From: Oscillospiraceae bacterium
GTDB lineage: Bacteria > Bacillota > Clostridia > Oscillospirales > Ruminococcaceae
Direction of reading: 5' to 3'
Length of the DNA: 64,000 bases
Assembly (NCBI GenBank): GCA_020054675.1
Contig: JAIHAL010000005.1
Span: 124,001 to 188,000 of the forward strand
The notes below the pieces were generated by a model, which saw nothing but the letters and a program-made list of their open reading frames with translations, did not search any database and was not told the origin of the DNA. Shown here piece after piece: positions 45,682 through 54,080 of the stretch (position 1 is its first letter; every line of letters starts with the position of its first letter). The position numbers and the translations under genes are program-made.

Positions 45682-46770
45682 ATGAAAAGCAAATTTTTAA
45701 AAGGCATCAGCATCTTTTTAGCTCTTGGAATGGCAGCTCTTGCAGCAGGATGCGGTTCATCATCTTCATCAGACTCATCGGAAAGCAGTTCTTCAAGCTC
45801 TAAGTCGGAAAGCTCATCCTCCGAAAGCTCATCCGCCGCAAACGGAAAACTTGATAAAATGACGCTTCAGCTGAAATGGCTTCCTCAGTCACAGTTTATG
45901 GGATACTATGTTGCAAAGGTAAAGGGGTATTATGAAGACGAAGGCATAGACCTTGAAATTCTTCCCGGCGGAAGCGACATAATCCCGGAACAGCAGGTTT
46001 ACAACGGAGTTGCGGATGTTGGGGTGACTTGGGTGTCAAGCCTGCTTAAATACCAAAGCCAGGGCTGGGAGCTTAAAGAAACCGCTCAGATTTTCCAAAA
46101 AAGCGCAATGCTTCTCGTTTCCAAAAAAGCGGCAGGCATAAATACTCCCGCCGACCTCAAAGGCAAAAAGGTGGGCTCTTGGTTCGGCGGAAACGAATAT
46201 GAACTTTACGCAATGATTGAAAATGCCGGCCTTGACCGCGAAAAGGATTTGACCCTTGTCCAGCAGGACTATACAATGGACCAGCTTATGAATGATGAGA
46301 TTGACGCCGCCTCGGCAATGACTTATAATGAATACGGCCTGCTCCTTGAATCCGGCTATAAGGAAGAGGATTTGAACAAGCTCGACATGAACGACTACAA
46401 CTGTGCAATGCTTGAGGACTGCCTGTTTTCAACATCCGAATGGCTTGGAAAGAACAAGGACCTTTATGTCCGTTTCCTCAGGGCTTCAATAAAGGGCTGG
46501 CAGGATGCCTGTGAAAATCCCGAAGAAGCAGGAAAAATCGTATATGAAGCCGACAACAGCGTTTCGCTCGACCATCAAATTTACATGGCAAAAGAAGTCG
46601 CAAAGCTTGTCGTTCCGGAAGGATTTGACAAGGCAAAAATCGGCTACATAGACATGAATGCGGTAAAGCAGACTGCGGATTACGCTCTTAAATACGGTCT
46701 TTTGACGCAAGCGGCAAACATTGATGAATGCGTTGATTCATCTTGCTGGGAGGAAGCCGTTAAGCAGTAA
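45682..46770 (+). CDS. ABC transporter substrate-binding lipoprotein (NMT1/THI5-like)
   Basis: The 362-residue protein has a lipobox (LAAGCG), a ~35-residue Ser-rich linker, and a NMT1/THI5-like binding fold: LQLKWLPQSQFMGYYVAKVKGYY, then GVADVGVTWVSSLL, and DLKGKKVGSWFGGNEYELY. Family members bind thiamin pyrimidine precursors, riboflavin or related heterocycles. Next to a pyrimidine degradation operon, uracil, thymine or a dihydropyrimidine is a reasonable ligand guess. No TPP riboswitch is seen, which argues against thiamin salvage. It is the last importer gene. Confidence 0.9.
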   Translation: MKSKFLKGISIFLALGMAALAAGCGSSSSSDSSESSSSSSKSESSSSESSSAANGKLDKMTLQLKWLPQSQFMGYYVAKVKGYYEDEGIDLEILPGGSDIIPEQQVYNGVADVGVTWVSSLLKYQSQGWELKETAQIFQKSAMLLVSKKAAGINTPADLKGKKVGSWFGGNEYELYAMIENAGLDREKDLTLVQQDYTMDQLMNDEIDAASAMTYNEYGLLLESGYKEEDLNKLDMNDYNCAMLEDCLFSTSEWLGKNKDLYVRFLRASIKGWQDACENPEEAGKIVYEADNSVSLDHQIYMAKEVAKLVVPEGFDKAKIGYIDMNAVKQTADYALKYGLLTQAANIDECVDSSCWEEAVKQ

Positions 46771-46813
46771 GGCTTTATGCACATTGCGAATTTACAAAAA
46801 TGGGGGAATTTTT

Positions 46814-47272
46814 ATGAAGAAAATCTTGGTAAGCGGCTGCCTTTACGGCTGGAATGTCAGGTATGACGGGCGTGACATTCCCTGCCTTGACAAACGCTTT
46901 TTAAAATGGAAGGAGGAAGGCAGGCTAATACCGTTTTGTCCCGAGGTTTTCGGCGGGCTTGAAACCCCGCGCCCCGATTCGCAGCGTGTTGACGGCAAAA
47001 TCCTCACCCGCACCGGCCTTGATGTAACGGAGGAATTTCTTAAAGGCGCCGTTGAGATGGCAAGGCTTGCAAAAGAAAACGAAATCGCTTTTGCAATAAT
47101 GAAAGAAAACAGCCCTTCCTGCGGAAGCAATTTCATTTATGACGGTTCTTTTACCGACATAAAAATCCCGGGAGAAGGACTTGCAGCCGAAATCTTGCGG
47201 AAAGAAGGCTTTATCGTTTTCAGCGAAAACCAAATTGATGAAGCCGAAAAAATGCTTGAAGAAATGGAGTAA
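46814..47272 (+). CDS. DUF523 family protein
   Basis: The true start is probably ATG 46814 after GGGGGAA, giving 152 residues. An in-frame ATG at 46721 lies inside the upstream gene. DUF523 marks are KKILVSGCLYGWNVRYDG at the N-terminus, a middle FCPEVFGGLETPRP and MKENSPSCGS with conserved Cys. The Cys pattern suggests metal or Fe-S binding, but no function is established for the family. It follows the importer after 43 bp and may be cotranscribed. A terminator comes directly after. Confidence 0.87.
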   Translation: MKKILVSGCLYGWNVRYDGRDIPCLDKRFLKWKEEGRLIPFCPEVFGGLETPRPDSQRVDGKILTRTGLDVTEEFLKGAVEMARLAKENEIAFAIMKENSPSCGSNFIYDGSFTDIKIPGEGLAAEILRKEGFIVFSENQIDEAEKMLEEME

Positions 47273-47279
47273 AAAAAAT

Positions 47280-47318
47280 AATGCGCGGGCATTTTAAATC
47301 CTGCGCATTTTATTTTTT
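47280..47318 (+). terminator. Rho-independent terminator after the DUF523 gene
   Basis: AATGCGCGGG pairs with CCTGCGCATT with one bulge, followed by TTATTTTTTT, 7 bp after the stop codon. Confidence 0.8.
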
Positions 47319-47368
47319 TAAAATAAAAAAGACAAACTTTTCTAAACGAAAAATCCGCCCAAAACAAA

Positions 47369-48460
47369 TCATCTATCAAAAAAATTATAATTATAAACAT
47401 CCGCAAAGTTTATATGATATGGTGAAAATTTATTCTCACTGTAATCCTTGCTTTCGGTTTTAAGCTCCGGAGAAATTTTTTCAACCTCGCTTTTAGAAAT
47501 TCCGTGCATCCTAAGTCCTATGGTGTTCTCCATTTCCTCTCCCGAAACAACATACAGCTTTGCGTCAAATGTCTGGCAGAACAGTTTTATTAAATACAAA
47601 TCCAATGAAAAAGAACCTATTGGATAATTTACCCTGCCTCCAAAAGTGCAATATTTTTCAGAAATTTCCGCAATCTCGCAATTTCCTCCGGTAACGGCAA
47701 TCAACACATCACCGGCAACCTTTTTGGCAATAATCCTCACCAAAGGAATCCCTTCGCTGTTCTTTATAACGTGAAGCATTATTTCAAGCAAGCAATTTAT
47801 GAATCTTTCTTCATCCGCATCCACAAATAAATCCTGCTCGATTTCCATCCGAATGCAGGATTTTTTTGAACCTAAAATGGAATCAAAATTTCTTTTTGCT
47901 TCTTCCAAAGTAAGGCTGACGTTGAAAATTTTTCTGTTTGACACGCCGTAAACATACTTTGAAATTTCATTTACATCTTTTATTGCTTTGAGTATGCGGT
48001 AGCAATCCCGCATCTGCAAGTTTACCATTTCAATTTCGTTGTAGCTTTCCGTTGCCTCCAAGGTTTCGTAAAGCAGTCCTGCCGCATTGCTTATTCCAAA
48101 AACGGACTGTCTTATCTTTGCTTCAATATTTGAGTAATAATCCATAACCGGCTTTATTTTTATAAGGTCAAGCACAGTATTTTCGCTGACTGTTTCTATA
48201 ATGAAAATTTTAGGGTCACCTTCATGCGCTATAACGTTAAAACAACAAGATACCCCCTCGCGTGAACAGGTATAAAATCCCGGCCGCAGAGGGAGCGGCG
48301 TTTCTTCCTCAAAAAGAGTGAGAGCGCTTTTACCTTTGAAAGCTATTTCAAGTTCAGGGCTATTTGCCCAAAAAATATTAAGGTTTTCATCCGCAAAAAA
48401 AGTTTTTAATTTTGAGGATGAATAAATATCCCTTAAAAATTTAAAATAATCAGTGTTCAT
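47369..48460 (-). CDS. Orphan sensor kinase-like protein, degenerate
   Basis: The 363-residue soluble protein resembles a histidine kinase only loosely. It has an N-terminal PAS-like part (FFADENLNIFWANSPELEIAF near 20-40), a helical pair where a dimerisation domain would be (IEAKIRQSVFGISNAAGLLYETLEA) and a C-terminal region recalling an ATPase fold (DADEERFINCLLEIMLHVIKNSEG, then a GGNCEIAEI segment). The phosphorylatable His and clear G boxes are not visible, so catalytic activity is doubtful. No response regulator gene is adjacent. A scaffold or phosphatase-like signalling role is possible. Confidence 0.6.
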   Translation of the reverse strand: MNTDYFKFLRDIYSSSKLKTFFADENLNIFWANSPELEIAFKGKSALTLFEEETPLPLRPGFYTCSREGVSCCFNVIAHEGDPKIFIIETVSENTVLDLIKIKPVMDYYSNIEAKIRQSVFGISNAAGLLYETLEATESYNEIEMVNLQMRDCYRILKAIKDVNEISKYVYGVSNRKIFNVSLTLEEAKRNFDSILGSKKSCIRMEIEQDLFVDADEERFINCLLEIMLHVIKNSEGIPLVRIIAKKVAGDVLIAVTGGNCEIAEISEKYCTFGGRVNYPIGSFSLDLYLIKLFCQTFDAKLYVVSGEEMENTIGLRMHGISKSEVEKISPELKTESKDYSENKFSPYHINFADVYNYNFFDR

Positions 48461-48776
48461 TAAAAAAACAATCAGACCTTTCCGTTTTTCGACGCTTTAA
48501 ATTAACAAAATCTATATAAGAATTGTAAAAAGTAAGAAATCTTATACAAAAATTTAAGTAAATTTTTATAAGTATTATTATACCAAAGCAACATAATAAA
48601 ATTCAAGGGGTTTTAATAAAATAGCCGATTTAAACAAACTTTAAAGACTTTGCAACCGCTAATTATGCATTTTTCAGAATTAAAAAATTATGGTTATTTT
48701 TTTGTCAAAGTACTTGTAAAAACCGGACAAATGGTATAAAATATAGATATAAAAAAATTTTAGGAGGATTATAAAA
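48461..48776. other. AT-rich intergenic region before gap
   Basis: A 316-bp gap separates the divergent kinase-like and gap genes. Apart from the gap promoter near 48714-48742 and the GGAGG before its start, only AT-rich sequence with short direct repeats was seen. No RNA gene was recognised. Confidence 0.5.
48714..48742 (+). promoter_or_regulatory. Candidate promoter of gap
   Basis: TTGTAA (48714-48719) and TAAAAT (48737-48742) are spaced by 17 bp. TATAAA at 48735 is an overlapping alternative -10 box. Confidence 0.5.
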
Positions 48777-49790
48777 ATGGCAGTTAAAGTAGCTATCAAC
48801 GGTTTCGGACGCATTGGCCGTCTGGCTTTCAGACAAATGTTTGCAGCTCCCGGATATGAAGTTGTTGCAATCAACGACCTCACAAATCCTAAGATGCTCG
48901 CTCATTTGTTGAAATATGATTCGGCTCAGGGCAAGTATGCGCTCGCCGACAAGGTTCAGGCAAAGGAAAATTCAATTGTTGTTGACGGCAAGGAAATCGT
49001 AATCTATGCCGAAAAGGATGCAAGGAACCTTCCTTGGGGCCAGCTCGGCGTTGACGTTGTTCTCGAATGCACAGGCTTCTATGTTTCAAAGGAAAAGTCA
49101 CAGGCTCACATTGATGCCGGCGCTAAGAAGGTTGTTATTTCCGCTCCTGCCGGAAACGACCTCCCGACCATCGTTTACAGCGTAAACGAAAAGACTCTTA
49201 AGCCCACTGATACAATCATTTCCGCAGCTTCATGCACAACAAACTGCCTTGCTCCTATGGCAAAGGCTCTCAATGATTTCGTTCCGATTGAAAAGGGCTT
49301 TATGACAACCATCCACGCTTACACAGGCGATCAAATGACTCTTGACGGACCTCACCCCAAGGGCGACCTCAGAAGAGCTCGTGCCGCTGCTTGCAACATC
49401 GTTCCTAACTCAACCGGCGCTGCAAAGGCAATCGGACTTGTTATTCCTGAACTCTCCGGAAAGCTTGACGGAGCTGCTCAGCGTGTTCCTGTTCCAACAG
49501 GCTCCACAACCGAACTTGTTGCCGTTGTAAACGGAAAGGTTACTAAGGATGATATTAATGCAGCAATGAAGAAGGCTGCTTCTGAATCCTTTGGATACAC
49601 TGATGAAGAAATCGTTTCTTCCGACGTTATCGGAATGACTTACGGTTCTCTCTTTGATGCTACCCAGACAAAGGTTACAGACCTTGAAAACGGCAAGACT
49701 CTTGTTAAGGTTGTTTCTTGGTACGACAACGAAAACTCCTATACAAGCCAGATGGTAAGAACCATCAAGTACTTCGCTGAACTCAAGTAA
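48777..49790 (+). CDS. gap: Glyceraldehyde-3-phosphate dehydrogenase, type I
   Basis: The 337-residue glycolytic enzyme has the NAD fold opening [14 protein letters not shown], the catalytic Cys153 in [12 protein letters not shown], His in [10 protein letters not shown] and the phosphate-site residues in [11 protein letters not shown]. It oxidises glyceraldehyde 3-phosphate to 1,3-bisphosphoglycerate with NAD+. TAGGAGGA lies just upstream. The codon choice (AAG, GCT, GTT, CTC frequent) differs sharply from neighbouring genes and fits very high expression. It stands alone, without pgk or tpi beside it. Confidence 0.98.
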   Translation: MAVKVAINGFGRIGRLAFRQMFAAPGYEVVAINDLTNPKMLAHLLKYDSAQGKYALADKVQAKENSIVVDGKEIVIYAEKDARNLPWGQLGVDVVLECTGFYVSKEKSQAHIDAGAKKVVISAPAGNDLPTIVYSVNEKTLKPTDTIISAASCTTNCLAPMAKALNDFVPIEKGFMTTIHAYTGDQMTLDGPHPKGDLRRARAAACNIVPNSTGAAKAIGLVIPELSGKLDGAAQRVPVPTGSTTELVAVVNGKVTKDDINAAMKKAASESFGYTDEEIVSSDVIGMTYGSLFDATQTKVTDLENGKTLVKVVSWYDNENSYTSQMVRTIKYFAELK

Positions 49791-49804
49791 TTTAAAAATA
49801 CCTC

Positions 49805-49842
49805 GCGCGGAGCAATTTATGCTCCGCGCTTTTTCTTTTTTT
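49805..49842 (+). terminator. Strong rho-independent terminator of gap
   Basis: GCGCGGAGCA (49805-49814) and TGCTCCGCGC (49820-49829) form a perfect 10-bp stem with a 5-base loop, followed by TTTTTCTTTTTTT. Confidence 0.93.
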
Positions 49843-49926
49843 ATGAAAATTATATATTTTAAAAATTTGCTTTTGCTTGTTCTTTATTAAATTCATTTTA
49901 TTTCCATTCTGCCCTGCAAAAATGTA

Positions 49927-49955
49927 TTGACAAATAAATTCTTAAAGTATATAAT
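49927..49955 (+). promoter_or_regulatory. Promoter of smpB-ssrA
   Basis: Consensus TTGACA (49927-49932) and TATAAT (49950-49955) with a 17-bp spacer precede smpB. It probably also serves the tmRNA gene. Confidence 0.85.
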
Positions 49956-49984
49956 AAATAATTAACCGACACTGAAAGGAGGAT

Positions 49985-50455
49985 ATGGCTTTGACAAAGG
50001 AAAATTTTAAAACTATCGCCGAAAACAGGGCCGCAAGGCATAACTATTTTGTCATAGAAAGCTTTGAGGCCGGAATAGAACTCTGCGGAACCGAAGTCAA
50101 GTCAATCCGCAACGGTTCGGTTAACCTTAAAGACAGCTGGTGCACAGTTGACGACGGGGAGCTTTTTATCAAAGGCATGCACATATCCCCATATGAAAAG
50201 GGGAATATTTTTAACAAGGACCCTTTGAGAGTGAGAAAGCTTCTCATGCACAAGCGGGAAATAATGAGGCTCTTTGGCATGACAAAACAAGAAGGCCTTA
50301 CACTTATTCCGCTTTCGATTTACTTTAAAGGCTCAAGGGTAAAAGTTCAACTCGGACTTTGCAAGGGCAAAAAGCTCCATGACAAACGCGATGACATGGC
50401 AAAGCGCGATGCCAAGCGTGAAATCGAAAGAACGCTTAAAGAGCGCAACAAATAA
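49985..50455 (+). CDS. smpB: SsrA-binding protein SmpB
   Basis: The 156-residue protein has the SmpB OB-fold ([42 protein letters not shown]) and the basic tail [22 protein letters not shown] that enters the decoding centre. It delivers tmRNA to stalled ribosomes. AAGGAGG at 49976-49982 is only 2 bp from ATG 49985 but 8 bp from the in-frame TTG at 49991, so the shorter form starting at TTG may be the one made. The tmRNA gene begins 8 bp after its stop. Confidence 0.97.
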   Translation: MALTKENFKTIAENRAARHNYFVIESFEAGIELCGTEVKSIRNGSVNLKDSWCTVDDGELFIKGMHISPYEKGNIFNKDPLRVRKLLMHKREIMRLFGMTKQEGLTLIPLSIYFKGSRVKVQLGLCKGKKLHDKRDDMAKRDAKREIERTLKERNK

Positions 50456-50463
50456 TCATACAT

Positions 50464-50823
50464 GGGGGCGTAAAGGTTTCGACGGGGATTTTGAAGTATG
50501 ATAAGCGGGTAGAGTACGCACCATCTCTTAACAAGGGTGCACGTTTAAATATAAACGCTAATAGAAATTACAACACACAATTAGCTGCAGCATAAGTCTG
50601 CGCTTCGTCCCTGAGGAAAGGACCACGGTTCCTTAGCGGGCGTCGATTTAGTGGTGAACGTTTTGCAGGACTGTCTATGCCTGCATAATGTATTTTGGAC
50701 TACCCTGCATTAAAGCCCGTTTGCCGGCGTTTTTGCGGGGGAATCTTAAAAGGCAAAATACACCCGTAGAAAGTCATATGGATAGGTTTTCGGACGCGGG
50801 TTCGATTCCCGCCGCCTCCACCA
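50464..50823 (+). ncRNA. ssrA: Transfer-messenger RNA (tmRNA)
   Basis: The 5' end GGGGGCG (50464-50470) pairs with CGCCTCC (50813-50819), with the alanine-identity G-U at the third pair, then A and an encoded CCA. The T-arm GGTTCGATTCC lies before the 3' stem and the conserved GGTTTCGACGGGG near the 5' end. The tag frame runs from GCT at 50557 to TAA at 50593-50595 and encodes ANRNYNTQLAAA. It rescues stalled ribosomes with SmpB. A 6-bp hairpin (GCAGGC/GCCTGC) abuts the CCA end. Confidence 0.97.
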
Positions 50824-50847
50824 GCAGGCTGAGCCTGCACGCAATCC

Positions 50848-50882
50848 ACGCTTTTCACTATGTGAGAAGCGTTTTTGTTTTA
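50848..50882 (+). terminator. Terminator of the tmRNA gene
   Basis: ACGCTTTTCAC (50848-50858) pairs with GTGAGAAGCGT (50862-50872) with one wobble pair, followed by TTTTGTTTT. Confidence 0.85.
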
Positions 50883-50916
50883 TTCCAGACAAAAAGCTGA
50901 ATCTATTATATTAACG

Positions 50917-50955
50917 AATAAGAACGCAAGTATTTCCTTGCGTTCTTATTTTTCA
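50917..50955. terminator. Bidirectional terminator between ssrA and the defence operon
   Basis: AATAAGAACGCAAG (50917-50930) and CTTGCGTTCTTATT (50937-50950) form a perfect 14-bp stem with a 6-base loop and a T-rich 3' flank. The remaining sequence to 51022 is AT-rich, with no feature seen. Confidence 0.8.
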
Positions 50956-51022
50956 TTTATTAACCGTCAAGACATACCTTTTGATTCAATTTATATCTTT
51001 TTAATTTCTAACAATTTTTAAA

Positions 51023-54000
51023 TCACTCTTGTATCAGTTTGAATAAACTATCATAGCTGTCTACCACATCGTATTTAATATTTCCGCCGCTAATGGCGCG
51101 AAAATGCTCTCTGGCACAGTGAATTTTAGCTTTTTCAATCTCCCGAAGTTCCATTGAGGACATATCACCCTTTGTTTCGGCAACAAAATAAATGTGTTTT
51201 ACCTTCCCTTCATAAAATGCAATCGCCCAGTCCGGATTGTACTTTCCTACCGGAGTACTGATATAAAAACCTTTAGGCAGCTTTACATACACTTCAACAT
51301 CTTGGCTATGCGCTTCTAATTCGGCGGCAAAATCACGCTCATTCGCAGAATCATAGATTATATAATCATATAAATGCCGCTTAGTCCCCATGGCATTTAT
51401 ACCCAAAGCGCCTTTTTTAAGGTCAGGCTCGGTAAAAATTTTCATATCAAATTTAGAAGTCAATTTATTGTAGGTAATATGTTCAATAATTACAGTAGCC
51501 TTTTGTTCATTGATTATATTTGCTGCTTGTATTATAAATTCTTCAGGATTATTGCCGAATTGATCAAATACAGATTTTTCTATGCCTGAAAGAATTGAAA
51601 CGACCGCTTTGCGAGTCAGGCCTGTTTCAGCAACAATTTTCCCAACAAGGTCATAACGAACAGAACTGCTTGCTTTAATTGTTGTATATTGGGAAGAATC
51701 TTCACTAACTATATCAGTGCGAACAAAAGCTCCTCCTGCCTGCAGCTGAGCTTTTGATTTGATTTGAGATGCCTGTTCCCCCTTTTCAATCTTAAAATAA
51801 ACTTTTGATACACGCAACTGCTCGTTTAATTTTGCAATAGACTTATCAATAAGTTCTTTTTCATCAAACTCGACAATATAATAACTCTTGCTGTTAATAT
51901 GCGCCCATAAATTCTTGAAAGCTTTGCTGTACAATTTTTCCTTATCAAGTGTAACGTCCACCGTGTTTTTACGGGCATTCTCAGGCCTGATTGCATTGGG
52001 GTCGTATATGGAATCAAGCACGGCAATAACATCTGAGGCATGGCCGGCGATTTCCTCCGGCAATTTAAATGCCCCGCTTTTCTTATCCTCATAATATTTT
52101 TCTGTCAGTTCACCACGCTTAACATAGCCGTTCTCTATAAGGCTCTCATAAATAGCAAGGGCCGCATCCTCTCCAAACTGCTCAATAAACAGCGTTTTTT
52201 CAACTTCGCGCGGCCTATCAGCTACCGCTTCGGCAATTTCGCTCTGAAGCCCTTTGGCAAAACTTTCATAGCTTTCGTTTGCAATAACAGTCAATATGTT
52301 AATATTATGAATTTCATCAGAGGAAAGGATGGTTTCATCCATACGCACGCCGTCTTGATTGACGGCAAGGCGCAGACCGCGTCCGACTTCCTGACGTTTG
52401 CGCACATCGCTGCCGCTTTGCTTCAGTGTGCAAATCTGGAACACGTTTGGATTATCCCAGCCCTCACGGAGTGCCGAATGGCTGAATATAAACCGAACCG
52501 GTTCACTGAAGTCAAGAAGTCGTTCCTTACACTTCATAATTAAATCATAAGCGTCCGCATCATCGGAAGTACGCTCTTTTTTATCGCCAAGTTTGCTGTC
52601 AATCATGCGGCCGCTCTTTTTATCAATAGAAAAATATCCCGCATGTGTTTTTTCAGCTGGTATGCCATCAAGGTATGCCTGATAGCCTTCTGAATCATCC
52701 AGCGCAAGCTGCATGCTGCCGACAATTTCCTTATACTCTTCCTCAAAAATTTGCGCATAAATACCCTTGATTTCGCTGCCATTCGCATCGTACTGCCTGT
52801 ACTTTGCCACTTCATCAATAAAAAACAAAGAAAGCACTTTAATCCCTTTTGAAAACAGCTGCCGCTCACGCTCAATGTGAGAAAGGATAGTTTCCCTGAT
52901 TTGAATGCGCCGCAGCTGTTCTTCGCTGACTGAACCGACCACATCGCCGGCAAACAGCTTAATGCCGTTTGTAAATTCCACAGAAGAATCACGCCCGTCA
53001 ATCCGCATAACGGTATAGCCATTCTGATATTCGGCAAGCTCGCCGGAATTTTCAAAAAGATTGTAACCTTCGCCGACAACTCTCACCGCCTTGCGAACGC
53101 CTGAGCGGCCTTTGACGTCAAATTCAATCGTTGCAGTGGGATTGCCCTTGCTGAGGTTGATGCTCTGTACATAAACATATCCCTCGGTAGCGGTGCTCCC
53201 GGAAACGGATATCCCCTTGACAGCAATCTTCTTTACAAGCCGTTTGTTATAAGCTTCCAGCGCATCAAGCCGATAAATCATGTTATAAATGCTGTCCGCA
53301 CGGTGAGTAGCCGAATACCTGAGCGTAAACAGCGGATTGAATTCCTTCAGCCGTTCTTTTGTAACCGCACCTTCAACCGACTGCGGTTCGTCTATTATCA
53401 AAATTGGATTCGTTTTCGCCAAAATATCAATAGGACGGCGGGAACGGAACTCATCCAGCTTCATAGAGATACGCCTTGCATCCTTTCCGCGGGCATTGAA
53501 CGCCTGACTGTTGATAATCATCACATTGATTGCACTGTCAGAAGCAAAACGGTCAATCTCTGTCAGCTGCGCCGAATTGTATATGAAGTAACGGATTTTT
53601 TTGCCGTAATCCTCAGCAAAATGTTCCTCGGTTACCTGAAAAGATTTGTATACCCCCTCCCTTATTGCCACGCTTGGCACAACAACAATAAATTTGCTCC
53701 AACCATAGCGTTTATTAAGTTCATACATGGTCTTTATGTAAGTATAGGTTTTCCCTACACCGGTTTCCATTTCTACAGTAAGGTTATAGCGTCCTTCCAG
53801 CTTGTCGGAGGGCTTGATTTTTCCCGCACGCTGAATTGCTCTTATATTTTCCAGAACCTTGTCGTCGCTAATAACCACAGGCGCGTTATTAAATCCTGTA
53901 AAAGTGTTTATATTTTGCAGTTTCGTTTGTCCGGCTTTGTCATCCTCATTAATACCGGGGTCTATCATATAAGTCGTCGCATGGAACGGCTGCCCTGCAA

Positions 54001-54067
54001 ACACATCGCAAACAGCCTTTGCCGCATCCATTTGAAATTTTTGATGCTTGAATTGCAGTTTTACCAT
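51023..54067 (-). CDS. Type III restriction enzyme Res subunit
   Basis: From ATG 54067 (AGGGGG upstream; a TTG precedes it at 54070) the 1014-residue protein has helicase motif I METGVGKTYT (near 101-110), the DExx box IIDEPQ (near 225-230), SATH, and helicase motif VI (GRGLRLAVNQDG). A C-terminal PD-(D/E)xK nuclease signature is NPDWAI near 945-950 with ETK near 965-967. This is the full Res layout: ATP-dependent translocation and cutting with a Mod partner. It is the last gene of the operon, 13 bp after mod. Confidence 0.94.
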   Translation of the reverse strand: MVKLQFKHQKFQMDAAKAVCDVFAGQPFHATTYMIDPGINEDDKAGQTKLQNINTFTGFNNAPVVISDDKVLENIRAIQRAGKIKPSDKLEGRYNLTVEMETGVGKTYTYIKTMYELNKRYGWSKFIVVVPSVAIREGVYKSFQVTEEHFAEDYGKKIRYFIYNSAQLTEIDRFASDSAINVMIINSQAFNARGKDARRISMKLDEFRSRRPIDILAKTNPILIIDEPQSVEGAVTKERLKEFNPLFTLRYSATHRADSIYNMIYRLDALEAYNKRLVKKIAVKGISVSGSTATEGYVYVQSINLSKGNPTATIEFDVKGRSGVRKAVRVVGEGYNLFENSGELAEYQNGYTVMRIDGRDSSVEFTNGIKLFAGDVVGSVSEEQLRRIQIRETILSHIERERQLFSKGIKVLSLFFIDEVAKYRQYDANGSEIKGIYAQIFEEEYKEIVGSMQLALDDSEGYQAYLDGIPAEKTHAGYFSIDKKSGRMIDSKLGDKKERTSDDADAYDLIMKCKERLLDFSEPVRFIFSHSALREGWDNPNVFQICTLKQSGSDVRKRQEVGRGLRLAVNQDGVRMDETILSSDEIHNINILTVIANESYESFAKGLQSEIAEAVADRPREVEKTLFIEQFGEDAALAIYESLIENGYVKRGELTEKYYEDKKSGAFKLPEEIAGHASDVIAVLDSIYDPNAIRPENARKNTVDVTLDKEKLYSKAFKNLWAHINSKSYYIVEFDEKELIDKSIAKLNEQLRVSKVYFKIEKGEQASQIKSKAQLQAGGAFVRTDIVSEDSSQYTTIKASSSVRYDLVGKIVAETGLTRKAVVSILSGIEKSVFDQFGNNPEEFIIQAANIINEQKATVIIEHITYNKLTSKFDMKIFTEPDLKKGALGINAMGTKRHLYDYIIYDSANERDFAAELEAHSQDVEVYVKLPKGFYISTPVGKYNPDWAIAFYEGKVKHIYFVAETKGDMSSMELREIEKAKIHCAREHFRAISGGNIKYDVVDSYDSLFKLIQE

Positions 54068-54080
54068 CAACTGTGCCCCC

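Noticed and set aside
50803-50823. Attachment-site duplication of the ssrA 3' end
   Set aside because: No second copy of the T-arm/acceptor sequence was found by eye between 50.8 and 60.2 kb, and no integrase gene is present.
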